Below are positions 55,993-64,000 of a DNA stretch of 64,000 bases, piece after piece. Made by a program: the position numbers and the translations under genes. The first letter of the stretch is position 1. The number at the start of each line of letters is the position of its first letter. Source of the stretch: HdN1 sp964473645 (GTDB taxonomy: Bacteria > Pseudomonadota > Gammaproteobacteria > Pseudomonadales > Ketobacteraceae); the NCBI GenBank assembly GCA_964473645.1, contig CAYYPW010000006.1, forward strand, positions 124,001 through 188,000, written 5' to 3'. The notes beneath the pieces are model-generated. The model was not told the DNA's origin and made no database searches. It was given only the letters and a program-made list of their open reading frames with translations.

Positions 55993-57287
55993 ACCCGGCG
56001 CTTTTCAACATCCACGAGCAAAGACGTCAACTGCGAAACGCCCTCACAAACTTGCTTGCACCCCAGACCGACGCTGTCAATTTTGGCTTGCTGATCGCCG
56101 ATATACGCGATTTTCGTCGTATTAATACTGTCTACGGTTATGACATTGGCGACCGTGTATTAGAAGCAGTGGCAGAACGCCTTGGCAATTTGCAGGCGCC
56201 TCGAGAAACACGCCTGTTTCGCATCGGTAATGATGAATTTGCAATCATTCTACCACGCTTGATGCACAGCGAATTACTTGCCATTGCTGCCAACAAGGCC
56301 ATTCACTTGCTACAAGCTCCACTGCAAATTGACGATCGGCATCTGAAAATAGGCATTAATCTCGGCAGCATCGCGTCTGATCAAGCTGTCACCGCCAATG
56401 CTGATCAACTACTGTCACTGGCGGAACGCTCGCTGGCCCAAGCCCGTGAAGAAGGCTTGGGATATGTCATCAATCCTGCTGTTTTTTCGCAAAGCGAAGC
56501 CAGCGACCTGGAATTTGAGCATGCCCTGGAAGACGCCATTACGACCCACAGCCTCAGCGTTTTTTACCAGCCCAAAATAGATCTATTCAGCCAGCAGGCG
56601 AACGATTTCGAAGCCCTTATCCGTTGGCAGCACCCGACGCTTGGCGTTATATCACCCGACCAGTTTCTGCCGGTCGTGGAACGCATTGGCCGCTTTGATG
56701 AAGTCACCAAATTTGTTCTACACACCTCGCTGCGACAACGCAACGAATGGTTGGTCGAAAACGCGCGTGTTGCGATCAACGTGCCCGCGTCGATGGTGCA
56801 TGAACCGGCACTGCTCGATATGGTACGTGCAGCTCTCAACATCTGGGGAACCCCCTCATCGGCCCTCACGCTTGAAATCACCGAAGGCGCCATCATCAAG
56901 GATCACGTTGCCAGCCAGCAACACTTGTCCAAACTCAAAGCCATGGGCGCACGCATTTCCATAGATGATTTCGGCACGGGCTATTCGTCATTGGCTTACT
57001 TTAAAAAGCTGCCTGCCAGCGAATTGAAGATCGACAAATCGTTTGTCGCCAACTTGTGCAATGACGCCGACGATCGCCATCTGGTGCAATTGATCATTGA
57101 TCTCGCCCACCATTTTGGATTGAAGGTCGTTGCCGAAGGTGTTGAAACGCAGGACGCACTGAACGTGTTAAACCAGTTGCATTGCGATTGTGTGCAAGGA
57201 TTTTATTTTGCGCGCCCCATGTCGCATGAGGTTTTACAGGACTGGATCAATGGCTACGACGCCACCCGCTATTTTGGCGCCGCCTGA
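55989..57287 (+). CDS. GGDEF-EAL protein, probable c-di-GMP phosphodiesterase
   Basis: 432 residues without membrane segments. The GGDEF domain (about 35-165) carries GNDEF in place of GGDEF and is probably not a cyclase. The EAL domain (about 175-425) keeps its catalytic residues: FEALIRW, Asn in AINVPAS, Glu in LEITEG, the Asp pair in IDDFGTGYSSL, Lys in LKIDKSF, Glu in VAEGVET and Gln in CVQGFYFARP. It should therefore degrade c-di-GMP, perhaps stimulated by GTP at the degenerate GGDEF. Its ATG overlaps the HD-GYP stop (ATGA). Its 3' end overlaps that of the convergent MORN gene by 19 bases. Confidence 0.9.
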   Translation: MNPALFNIHEQRRQLRNALTNLLAPQTDAVNFGLLIADIRDFRRINTVYGYDIGDRVLEAVAERLGNLQAPRETRLFRIGNDEFAIILPRLMHSELLAIAANKAIHLLQAPLQIDDRHLKIGINLGSIASDQAVTANADQLLSLAERSLAQAREEGLGYVINPAVFSQSEASDLEFEHALEDAITTHSLSVFYQPKIDLFSQQANDFEALIRWQHPTLGVISPDQFLPVVERIGRFDEVTKFVLHTSLRQRNEWLVENARVAINVPASMVHEPALLDMVRAALNIWGTPSSALTLEITEGAIIKDHVASQQHLSKLKAMGARISIDDFGTGYSSLAYFKKLPASELKIDKSFVANLCNDADDRHLVQLIIDLAHHFGLKVVAEGVETQDALNVLNQLHCDCVQGFYFARPMSHEVLQDWINGYDATRYFGAA

Positions 57288-58684
57288 CTAGCACTTTTCA
57301 ACGGCACCACGAACAAGCCTTCGGACACTGCCTTTTTCTCTTGCGTCGCAGGGTTGCCGTTACGATAGGCAACAAAGCGAAACGTGCCTTTGAGAATTTT
57401 GCCGTCGTCATAGGTTACGTGCAACTCACCAGGTTCAGCGGCGGCTGTTTGATACGAGGCCACCCCTTCCTTGGCAATCGATGCCTTGAAGTACTTCAAG
57501 GGGTAAACACCCGGGCCTGCATACTCGTCGACCACCAGTGTTACAGCAACATCCCCGCCTTCGGCACGAATTTTCACATCACCGAAATTAATACTGTCTT
57601 TCGCGGCAAACACCACGGGCAATGTATTGTTTTTGGTGGGCTGGCCATTCCAATCGTGCAAAAAAGAGAACTGCGGCGCATGGGTCTGCAATGCCAACGA
57701 TGGCACAGGAATCCCGGCCGCTGTTGCAGGCGCTGTGTTGACAGTTTCAATGGCGGCGGTGCGCCGAATGATATCCGCCATGCTGGCTGGCTTACCCGGG
57801 GTTTGCGAGGGTTTGGCGATCTCTGAACGACCAGCCTGGGCAGTTGGTTCTGTGGCAGGTGTTGATGTCGTGGTAGCCGCCGGAAGTAACGGCTTAGCCG
57901 CTACCGGAATGTTGGCGACCGGCCCTGATGCTAAATGGGCTACCGGTATTTTCGGAGGCGGTACCGTCGCCGCTACTTCAGTGAGCTTGGACGTGGGCTT
58001 CACGACAGGTTTGATGTCCGCCACCCAACGTTTGCCGTCCTTGAATTCGCAAGACGTCGAGAGGGTTTTGGTTTTGCAGGTACCCTTGCCATGCGGCTGT
58101 TCATTTTGCAGCGCGCCTATAAAACGATCTCCGTTGGTGAAGGTCACTGTCGCATCACCGACCAGCTTGTCATCACTCCATCGGCCAGTGATTACGCCGA
58201 GCCCCGGTTTGGTGAGCACGCCTTTGCCGTCACGCATACCGGCTTTCCAGCGGCCTTCAAAGCGTTCGCCATTGCGGCGGGTCAGCACACCGTCGCCTTC
58301 CCGTTGATTCACTACAAACGACCCTTGAAAACGATCACCGCTGGCACTGGTAAACACGCCTTTACCGTGCATGTGGCCATCACTCCAGGTGCCTTCGTAG
58401 CTATCGCCGTTATCCCAACGCATGCGCCCTTTGCCATGCATCTGGTTATCACGCCATTCCCCCGTGTAAACACTGCCATCGGGCTGCATCTGTTTGCCCT
58501 GTCCCTGCTTGCGTCCATCTACCCATTGGCCCTCGTATACCGAACCATTGGTGTAGGTGTAAACGCCGTGACCATGAAAGCGATTAAACGAATTACGCTC
58601 ACCGATATATTCACCGCCGGCATGGGCAACGCCGCCCAACAACAAACACAGCGAAGAAACCATCCATAAGCGTTTGAATGACAT
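57269..58684 (-). CDS. Secreted MORN-repeat protein
   Basis: 471 residues with a signal peptide (MSFKRLWMVSSLCLLLGGVAHAG, cleavage after AHA). Residues about 30-215 hold some eight MORN repeats, each of the form Y-x-G-x-W-x-x-x-x-x-x-GKG, ending in a Cys-containing remnant (CKTKTLSTSCEF). A Pro/Ala/Thr-rich low-complexity linker follows (about 235-345), then a ~120-residue C-terminal beta domain (FAAKDSINFGDVKIRAEGG). The start at 58684 is chosen because the signal peptide begins there; an upstream extension to 58765 has no ribosome site. The role is unknown; bacterial MORN proteins are often envelope-associated. Confidence 0.85.
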   Translation of the reverse strand: MSFKRLWMVSSLCLLLGGVAHAGGEYIGERNSFNRFHGHGVYTYTNGSVYEGQWVDGRKQGQGKQMQPDGSVYTGEWRDNQMHGKGRMRWDNGDSYEGTWSDGHMHGKGVFTSASGDRFQGSFVVNQREGDGVLTRRNGERFEGRWKAGMRDGKGVLTKPGLGVITGRWSDDKLVGDATVTFTNGDRFIGALQNEQPHGKGTCKTKTLSTSCEFKDGKRWVADIKPVVKPTSKLTEVAATVPPPKIPVAHLASGPVANIPVAAKPLLPAATTTSTPATEPTAQAGRSEIAKPSQTPGKPASMADIIRRTAAIETVNTAPATAAGIPVPSLALQTHAPQFSFLHDWNGQPTKNNTLPVVFAAKDSINFGDVKIRAEGGDVAVTLVVDEYAGPGVYPLKYFKASIAKEGVASYQTAAAEPGELHVTYDDGKILKGTFRFVAYRNGNPATQEKKAVSEGLFVVPLKSASQAAPK

Positions 58685-58859
58685 AGGGAATACCACCACG
58701 GCTGACGTTACATGACTAAAAAACAGCAACCCCGCAGCTGAGCAAAGACTTGCCCGCCCGGTCACACATTGCCGGCCATTGTACAGAAGCCGGACAATTC
58801 ATCACAGGGCAGGATCGACAAATTGAATTAGGAACACAATTTTACCCGACGCACACCGC

Positions 58860-60959
58860 TCAATTGGCCGGTTGCGGTGTCGACGTACTCTTGGCGACCT
58901 TGGCCGAGGAGGCGGCGCGTTTGGCCAGAGCCAGTTCACGTACCCGTTGCAAATCCACCTCTGAATACACGCCATTCACACCCGAGATCGACGCCAGTTT
59001 CATGCCGTGCTTAAGGCCCAGTCGGTAAATTTCTTTTACTTTTTCCCACTCAATATTGCGCCCGAGGGTAAAGTTTTCGAAACGGCCTTCCAGGGTGAGC
59101 ACGATGGTTTCGGCAAGACAGGCATAAACCACATTTTTTGGCAGACCGATATCTTTCATGTGCACATCGCCCGGTAATTCAATTTCACCGGATTCAATCA
59201 CCAGCACATCCGGGCGCTTCGCCACATCGTCGGCAGGAATATCGAGGGGGCGTGCGACATCGGTGATCACACAGCCCGATTTTACTTTCATGATATCGAG
59301 AATGCGTTTACCGGCACCCGAGGTGGCCGTTACGATCATATCCATGTCGCCCAATACTTTGTCAGCAGTGGCATGCATATGCAGTTTTGCGTCGGGCGTT
59401 TCCTGCAAGATGGTTTCTTTCAAGGCCAGCAATTTGGCCGTTTCAGGGGATACCAAATGCAATTCATCGACGGCTTTTGCCAATAATCGAGCGCAGACAG
59501 AGCCAATGGCGCCTGTGGCACCGACCACCATGGCATGACCTTGCCACTTACCCTGGGCGTTGCGCGACACTAAGCCCAAGCGTTGTATCGCGTCGGATGC
59601 AGCCCATAGCGCGCCAGAGGCACTGTAGCTGTTGCCGGTGGTAATGGGCAGCGGCGCGCGCCGGGCAACAGTAATGCCTGCATCGCCAACCACTTTGGTG
59701 AATGCCCCCAAACCCATGATTTGCGCACCTAGTTTTTTAGCGATTTCAGCAGCAGCCAATAGCTGGCGATAGGTAAATTCAGGGGTGTGCGCCATGATTT
59801 CTTTGGGGGTGCCCCCTACGGTGATCAACCAGCCTTCTGCCTCGACACCGGTTGGTGAGCGTATGCCAGTAACGTGCGAGTACACAAACGGAGGCGTGTA
59901 TGCAGCCAGTTTTTCAATCACATTCATGACAGGCTTGGGGGCATACTGGGCGACGAGATCCAACGGTTTGGCATTGGTCAAATAACGTTGTGACAAGGGG
60001 TGAATGACAAAGGCAAAGCGATTGGTGCGTTTAAATCCCTGTGGATACAAAATACGGGGGGCAATATCCAGGCTTTGAATGATTTCGAGAAAGTCATCAC
60101 GCGTAAGTGACTCGGCCGGGCGCCCCAATACCGCAATGATCAAGGCTTCCAACAGATGGGCGCCGATGGGCTGGCCTACCAGGCGCGTACTGCTGTCAAT
60201 GACGATGCTCACTCCTTTTTCTCGCAACGCTTCCAGGCGACTGTCACTCACCGATGACGTTACAACGGCTTTGCCTTGGAGCTCATCGCGGGTGTAAGGC
60301 TCCAGCGATTCGTAAGAGGCAACCACCACGTCGGTTTTATGCATGACCCGGCGCATCAATAACTGGGTCCACGCCTCGAAGGGAGCGGCCACTGACGATC
60401 TAAAAAAAGCTGGTAATGTAAAACTGGCTGGCAATCGATCGAGTACCGGATGCACCCCTTGGGCAAAGCGCTCAAGCCCCTCCAGCGAGGTCAGAAATTT
60501 GGGAACCCCCAACTGCAATACCGGATCGGCAAACGTTAAATTTTGCGTGTATTCCGACAATAACTGGGCAGATTTGTAATGGGCGATACCTGAGAAAAAC
60601 AGCACTTTGGCGTTATCAAAAAAATGCTTTAGCTCGATCTGCGCATGACGCAGTGACCATTCCTGCAAAATATCAGGTAGCACTTCCCCGGTGGTCACAG
60701 CAGAGTGTTTTACCTGCTGTGCCAATACATGACCCTGGCGGGATGTTAGGTGCTGGGTGCCGACCACGAAATCCTTGCGCACCCGCCCCAGCGCAATAAC
60801 GTCGGCCTCGCCGTCCCACTGTTTGATCAGGGCTTTTGCTCGATCAATATCATCATCGGCACCCAGGCGCACCAGTCGTACCTGTTCGCCGAGAAAGGGT
60901 ATCTGCAGATCGAAGTTATTGTCGCTAGCGCCCAGGCTGATATTGACGACGGTTTTCAT
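58860..60959 (-). CDS. Acyl-ACP-reductase-like dehydrogenase with long N-terminal extension
   Basis: A 699-residue protein. From about residue 400 it aligns in motif order with cyanobacterial long-chain acyl-ACP reductase (AAR): LGAFTKVVGDAG, TTGNSYSA, the NADPH loop VVGATGAIGS (about 478-487), VIESGEIE, and YACLAETIVLTLEGRFENF, whose Cys614 corresponds to the Cys that forms the acyl-enzyme in AAR; LGRNIEWEKV matches the AAR GRN block. The N-terminal ~330 residues are not a domain I recognise. It may reduce a fatty acyl thioester to an aldehyde, but no aldehyde-deformylating oxygenase gene is nearby. The start at 60959 is set by GGGAG 5 bases upstream. Confidence 0.75.
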   Translation of the reverse strand: MKTVVNISLGASDNNFDLQIPFLGEQVRLVRLGADDDIDRAKALIKQWDGEADVIALGRVRKDFVVGTQHLTSRQGHVLAQQVKHSAVTTGEVLPDILQEWSLRHAQIELKHFFDNAKVLFFSGIAHYKSAQLLSEYTQNLTFADPVLQLGVPKFLTSLEGLERFAQGVHPVLDRLPASFTLPAFFRSSVAAPFEAWTQLLMRRVMHKTDVVVASYESLEPYTRDELQGKAVVTSSVSDSRLEALREKGVSIVIDSSTRLVGQPIGAHLLEALIIAVLGRPAESLTRDDFLEIIQSLDIAPRILYPQGFKRTNRFAFVIHPLSQRYLTNAKPLDLVAQYAPKPVMNVIEKLAAYTPPFVYSHVTGIRSPTGVEAEGWLITVGGTPKEIMAHTPEFTYRQLLAAAEIAKKLGAQIMGLGAFTKVVGDAGITVARRAPLPITTGNSYSASGALWAASDAIQRLGLVSRNAQGKWQGHAMVVGATGAIGSVCARLLAKAVDELHLVSPETAKLLALKETILQETPDAKLHMHATADKVLGDMDMIVTATSGAGKRILDIMKVKSGCVITDVARPLDIPADDVAKRPDVLVIESGEIELPGDVHMKDIGLPKNVVYACLAETIVLTLEGRFENFTLGRNIEWEKVKEIYRLGLKHGMKLASISGVNGVYSEVDLQRVRELALAKRAASSAKVAKSTSTPQPAN

Positions 60960-61124
60960 GTGTGCTCCCTTTTCACCAGTCAAGCATGATGCCCTCTGAG
61001 CGCGTCAGTGAGTGGATCTGCAAGCGGCTCAGTCAGAGGATCACAATAGCAAACAGGGTTACTCATTTGGCAATTTTGTATATTGATCCAAGTCGACCTT
61101 TGGCCAGATCGACCAGTAGATCGA

Positions 61125-62351
61125 TCAATGCGCCGCAACCCGCCGATTAACCCAGACAAACGCAATCAAGGGTAAAAACATGAGGGTGGCCGCATAGTAG
61201 GGAAAGTGCGGATCGAGATGATATAAGCCCGCGCCAACCAAAGGCCCGGTGACAAACCCCATGGCGGGACAGGCGGCCACCAGGCCGGCGACCGCGCCCT
61301 GCTCCTGCGCCGACACCGACAAGGTAGCCGATGAAGAAAAGCCTGGGCCAGACATACCCATACCCGCCCCCACGACCACCATGCAGGCGCTTAGCGTGAG
61401 CGCTGATTCGGCCAGTGCCAAACCAAGAAAACCACACGCCATCAGCATAAAGCCCAAGCGCATCAAATTAACCGGTCGCCACCTGAATCCCTGCACCACC
61501 AATACCTGCGAACATAACGCCGCCACTGCAGTCCCCATCATGGCGTAGCCAACCTGCTGCGCTGTTTGTATGGCGGTGAGCTGCAATTTGTCCTGAAAGT
61601 AATAACCCAGGGTTTGCTGCACAATCGAAAACCCGGTGTACATGGTGACGCCCACCGCAATAAACGGAAACACCCGCTTGTCCCACAAACCCGCGCTGGC
61701 CGTTGTGCTGTCACGCGTCCAGGTCACTGGCGCACGCGGAAGCCACAAAACGACAAGACATGCAGCAATCAAGGTCGCCCCCGCCACCATATACATAGGC
61801 GCGAGCAAACTGATGAAAGCGAAATATGCCACGGCCGGGCCGACGATCGTACCAATGCTATGTCCACTAGAGATCAGACCCATCGCTGCTGTACGCTGGC
61901 GGGCGTCGGTAATATCGGCCATATAGGCAGCTGCAGCCGGTGACGTCGCCGACATGATCAATGCCTGCAAAACGCGTGCAAACACCAGCCAGCCATATAA
62001 CGTCCAGCCTGTGATGCGCCCCTGCATTGCCAGCCAAAAAATACTGGCAAACATTATGGTTCCCAGGGTGTAGCCGATAAGGCCAACAATAATGACAGGC
62101 TTGCGCCCCCAACGATCACTCAGTTTTCCCCAGCGCGGGCTGGAAATCGCAAACATCAAAGATGAACAGGTGATGATGGAACCAATCTGCCATTCCACCA
62201 GACCGACCTCGCGGCCCAACGGCGGCAGGATGGCAAACACCACAGTCTGACCGATATTCACACAGACGATCGCAACGAATACCAGTGCGCTCACCAATAC
62301 CCGTTGCTGACCCTTGATCTGACCGCTAGCGCGTTGCGCTAATCCGTTCAC
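61125..62351 (-). CDS. MFS transporter (DHA1-type, TetA-like)
   Basis: A 408-residue, 12-helix major facilitator. Motif A is seen as GKLSDRWGRKPVI between helices 2 and 3, and the helix-5 antiporter motif C as GISSGHSIGTIVGPAVAY-like (GHSIGTIVGPA). This points to a proton-coupled drug or metabolite exporter of the DHA1 family. Substrate unknown. It reads in the same direction as the Old Yellow Enzyme gene (56-base gap) and the AAR-like gene (165-base gap), so the three may be an operon. Confidence 0.9.
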   Translation of the reverse strand: MNGLAQRASGQIKGQQRVLVSALVFVAIVCVNIGQTVVFAILPPLGREVGLVEWQIGSIITCSSLMFAISSPRWGKLSDRWGRKPVIIVGLIGYTLGTIMFASIFWLAMQGRITGWTLYGWLVFARVLQALIMSATSPAAAAYMADITDARQRTAAMGLISSGHSIGTIVGPAVAYFAFISLLAPMYMVAGATLIAACLVVLWLPRAPVTWTRDSTTASAGLWDKRVFPFIAVGVTMYTGFSIVQQTLGYYFQDKLQLTAIQTAQQVGYAMMGTAVAALCSQVLVVQGFRWRPVNLMRLGFMLMACGFLGLALAESALTLSACMVVVGAGMGMSGPGFSSSATLSVSAQEQGAVAGLVAACPAMGFVTGPLVGAGLYHLDPHFPYYAATLMFLPLIAFVWVNRRVAAH

Positions 62352-62407
62352 ACGCTATACCTTCACCAACAATACCTTCAAAGAGCTTCCGTTCACCAAC
62401 TGTCCGT

Positions 62408-63520
62408 TCAGTAGTAAACCCCAACCGATTCCCGCGTGAACGGTTTGATTTCATCCAGGCGCTGCTCACGCACCTTTTCGAGCCAGGCAGGATCTTGCAA
62501 TAACGCTCGCCCTACACCCACCATATCAAACTCACCGTTATTGAAACGTCGAGCCAGCTCATCCAGCCCACGCCGCTCAACCGGGCCGGTATGACTGCCG
62601 AACACCGATGCCAGAAAATCGGTATCCAACCCAACGCTACCCACCGTAATGGTCGGTTTGCCTGTGATTTTTTTCGCCCAGCCGGCCAGGTTGAGATCTG
62701 CCCCTTCAAATTCAGGTTCCCAAAAACGGCGGGAGCTGGCGTGAAATACGTCAACACCCGCATCGCTTAGCGGCAACAAAAATTGTTCAAGTTCTGCAGG
62801 AGTCTTGCACAAACGCGCGGTGTAATCCTGTTGTTTCCACTGCGAGAATCGCAAAAATACCGGAAAATCCGCCGCCACTCGCTTGCGGGTTTCGCGCAGA
62901 ATTTCAATGGCGAATTGCGAGCGCTTTTCAAAGCTGCCACCGAAACGATCCGTGCGTTCGTTGGTCACCTCCCAGAAAAACTGATCGATCAAATACCCAT
63001 GCGCCCCGTGAACCTCAACCCCGTCAAAGCCCAAACGCTCAGCATCAGCGGCGCCTTGCGCAAATGCTTCGATGACATCGGCGATGTCGCTTTCGCTCAT
63101 CGCATGCCCTTTGCGCTTGCCTGCGGATGTAATCCCTGACGGCCCCATACCAGGTACTTTTGGATCAGGACCAATGCCTTCCTTGCGAATAGTACCCACA
63201 TGCCACAATTGTGGAATTATCTTGCCACCGACGCTATGCACTTCATCAACGACATGTTTCCACCCGGCCAATGCCTGTTCACCGAAAAAGGCAGGCACCC
63301 CTTCATAGCCATTCGAGGCCACATGATTCACCACCGTTGCCTCGGTGATCAGCAGGCCAACGCCATGTTGTGCGCGCCTTTTGTAATACGCCGCCACCTC
63401 CGGGGTAGGAATATAGTGCGGGCATTGATTGCGCGTCATGGGTGCCAACACCCAACGATTTGCCAAAGTCAGCGATTTAACGGTATAAGGGGTAAACAAG
63501 CCGGCGAGTTCACTGCTCAC
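62408..63520 (-). CDS. Old Yellow Enzyme family NADH:flavin oxidoreductase
   Basis: A 370-residue FMN-dependent TIM-barrel reductase. LFTPYTVKSLTLANRWVLAP at the N-terminus, MTRNQC, VEVHGAHGYLIDQF (substrate-binding His pair) and TVGSVGLDTDF mark the family; VGVGRALLQDPAW is the usual phosphate-binding end. The start is taken at GTG 63520 because AAGGA lies 7 bases upstream and the family begins there; an open frame to 63568 adds residues without similarity. OYEs reduce activated alkenes, for example enones. Its direct neighbours are the MFS gene and a divergent type-B carboxylesterase gene. Confidence 0.9.
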   Translation of the reverse strand: MSSELAGLFTPYTVKSLTLANRWVLAPMTRNQCPHYIPTPEVAAYYKRRAQHGVGLLITEATVVNHVASNGYEGVPAFFGEQALAGWKHVVDEVHSVGGKIIPQLWHVGTIRKEGIGPDPKVPGMGPSGITSAGKRKGHAMSESDIADVIEAFAQGAADAERLGFDGVEVHGAHGYLIDQFFWEVTNERTDRFGGSFEKRSQFAIEILRETRKRVAADFPVFLRFSQWKQQDYTARLCKTPAELEQFLLPLSDAGVDVFHASSRRFWEPEFEGADLNLAGWAKKITGKPTITVGSVGLDTDFLASVFGSHTGPVERRGLDELARRFNNGEFDMVGVGRALLQDPAWLEKVREQRLDEIKPFTRESVGVYY

Positions 63521-63647
63521 ATTGATTTCCTTTAAAAAGAGTTGATCGATTGTAGTCAGCGATTTCAACAGCCGATAGCACCAAAACAGTCAAAATGAGG
63601 GTAAAACAAACACACCGGCGCCGCTTGAGCATCGCGGTCGCCTACTG

Positions 63648-63673
63648 GACTTTTTAAGAGCCTGACTTTTTAA
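63648..63673. repeat. Short direct repeat upstream of the carboxylesterase gene
   Basis: GACTTTTTAA occurs at 63648-63657 and 63664-63673 with a 16-base period, in the 201-base divergent region between the Old Yellow Enzyme and carboxylesterase genes. It may be an operator for a shared regulator; short enough to be chance. Confidence 0.3.
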
Positions 63674-63721
63674 AGCGCCTACTAATCAAACGAGCTCGCA
63701 CTTTGAAGGGAGAGACCACGC

Positions 63722-64000
63722 ATGAATGCCATTGTCGACACCCGCTATGGACGCCTGCAAGGCATCAACCACCAGGACCACTGGGAATTCAGAGGAATCC
63801 CCTACGCCAGCCCCCCCACCGGCGCATTACGTTTTGCCCCTCCCCAACCCCCACAACCCTGGCCAGGCCTGCGACGTGCGGATCGATTTGGCGATGCCTG
63901 CCCACAGGTTCTCAATCCTTTGCACGGCATCACGCATACCAGCGAAGACTGCCTGCATTTAAATATCTGGGCGCCGCTGCCTGCCTCGCAAAAGCGCCCG
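63722..64000 (+). CDS. Type-B carboxylesterase, N-terminal part (cut by window end)
   Basis: The first 93 residues of a carboxylesterase/lipase family protein; the frame is open to the window edge. VDTRYGRLQGI, FRGIPYASPPTGALRF and the type-B signature SEDCLHLNIW (matching EDCLYLNVW) are clear. There is no signal peptide, so the enzyme is probably cytoplasmic. GGGAGAG precedes the ATG. The catalytic Ser, Glu and His lie beyond the window. Divergent from the Old Yellow Enzyme gene. Confidence 0.9.
   Translation, partial: MNAIVDTRYGRLQGINHQDHWEFRGIPYASPPTGALRFAPPQPPQPWPGLRRADRFGDACPQVLNPLHGITHTSEDCLHLNIWAPLPASQKRP

Noticed and set aside
1..64000. tRNA, rRNA, CRISPR arrays, prophage or insertion sequences
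   Set aside because: No cloverleaf-like GGTTCAAATCC arm context, spaced direct-repeat array, transposase or phage gene was recognised on either strand.

Overview
This 64 kb window comes from a Gram-negative, aerobic, heterotrophic bacterium, most likely a gammaproteobacterium of the Pseudomonas / Cellvibrionales / Oceanospirillales type. The reasons are the Pseudomonas-style class Ia ribonucleotide reductase, the GlpK/GlpR/GlpD glycerol genes, an RstA/RstB-like two-component pair, YbjN, YedI and DUF2339/DUF3999 proteins, outer-membrane barrel and LolA-like proteins, and rich c-di-GMP signalling. No rRNA, tRNA, CRISPR array, prophage or insertion sequence was recognised.

Layout. (1) 1-1.3 kb: the 3' end of argF, a shared terminator and a membrane-anchored alpha/beta hydrolase. 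(2) 1.4-23.2 kb: the glycerol locus, with glpK on the minus strand and glpR and glpD on the plus strand. Between them sits a seven-gene, minus-strand lipid-polyketide cluster (3.1-19.5 kb). In transcription order it holds a fatty acyl-AMP ligase with carrier domain, a KS-AT-KR-ACP polyketide synthase, a KS-ACP-AfsA-hotdog-HAD phosphatase fusion, an FAD monooxygenase, an MMPL/RND exporter, a LolA-like periplasmic protein and an outer-membrane barrel. (3) 23.2-31.2 kb: DUF3999 and DUF2339 membrane proteins and an RstB/RstA-like kinase-regulator pair. (4) 31.2-36.1 kb: nrdA-nrdB behind a promoter region with DnaA boxes. (5) 36.2-46.3 kb: a 108-bp palindromic element, a DUF4399 protein, phosphotransacetylase-acetate kinase, YbjN, YedI, a FapA-like protein, a TM2 protein, an enoyl-CoA hydratase, an AraC regulator and an SDR. 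(6) 46.4-58.7 kb: a cNMP-GGDEF cyclase, a hybrid histidine kinase, a NUDIX / MBL / 2-hydroxyacid dehydrogenase group, an ABC1 kinase, an HDOD / HD-GYP / GGDEF-EAL operon and a MORN-repeat protein. (7) 58.9-64 kb: an acyl-ACP-reductase-like protein with a long N-terminal extension, an MFS transporter, an Old Yellow Enzyme and the start of a type-B carboxylesterase.

Most interesting system. The fusion protein at 9520-12558 puts a ketosynthase, a carrier protein, an AfsA (A-factor synthase) hotdog domain and a HAD phosphatase in one chain. In A-factor biosynthesis AfsA joins a beta-ketoacyl chain to dihydroxyacetone phosphate (DHAP), and the phosphate is later removed. The cluster has no thioesterase, and its last module has no reductase, so it should present a beta-ketoacyl-ACP to the AfsA domain. 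The flanking glycerol kinase and glycerol-3-phosphate dehydrogenase make DHAP. I infer that the locus makes and exports a DHAP-capped butenolide or butyrolactone lipid-polyketide; this is a prediction from domain content, not a demonstrated product.
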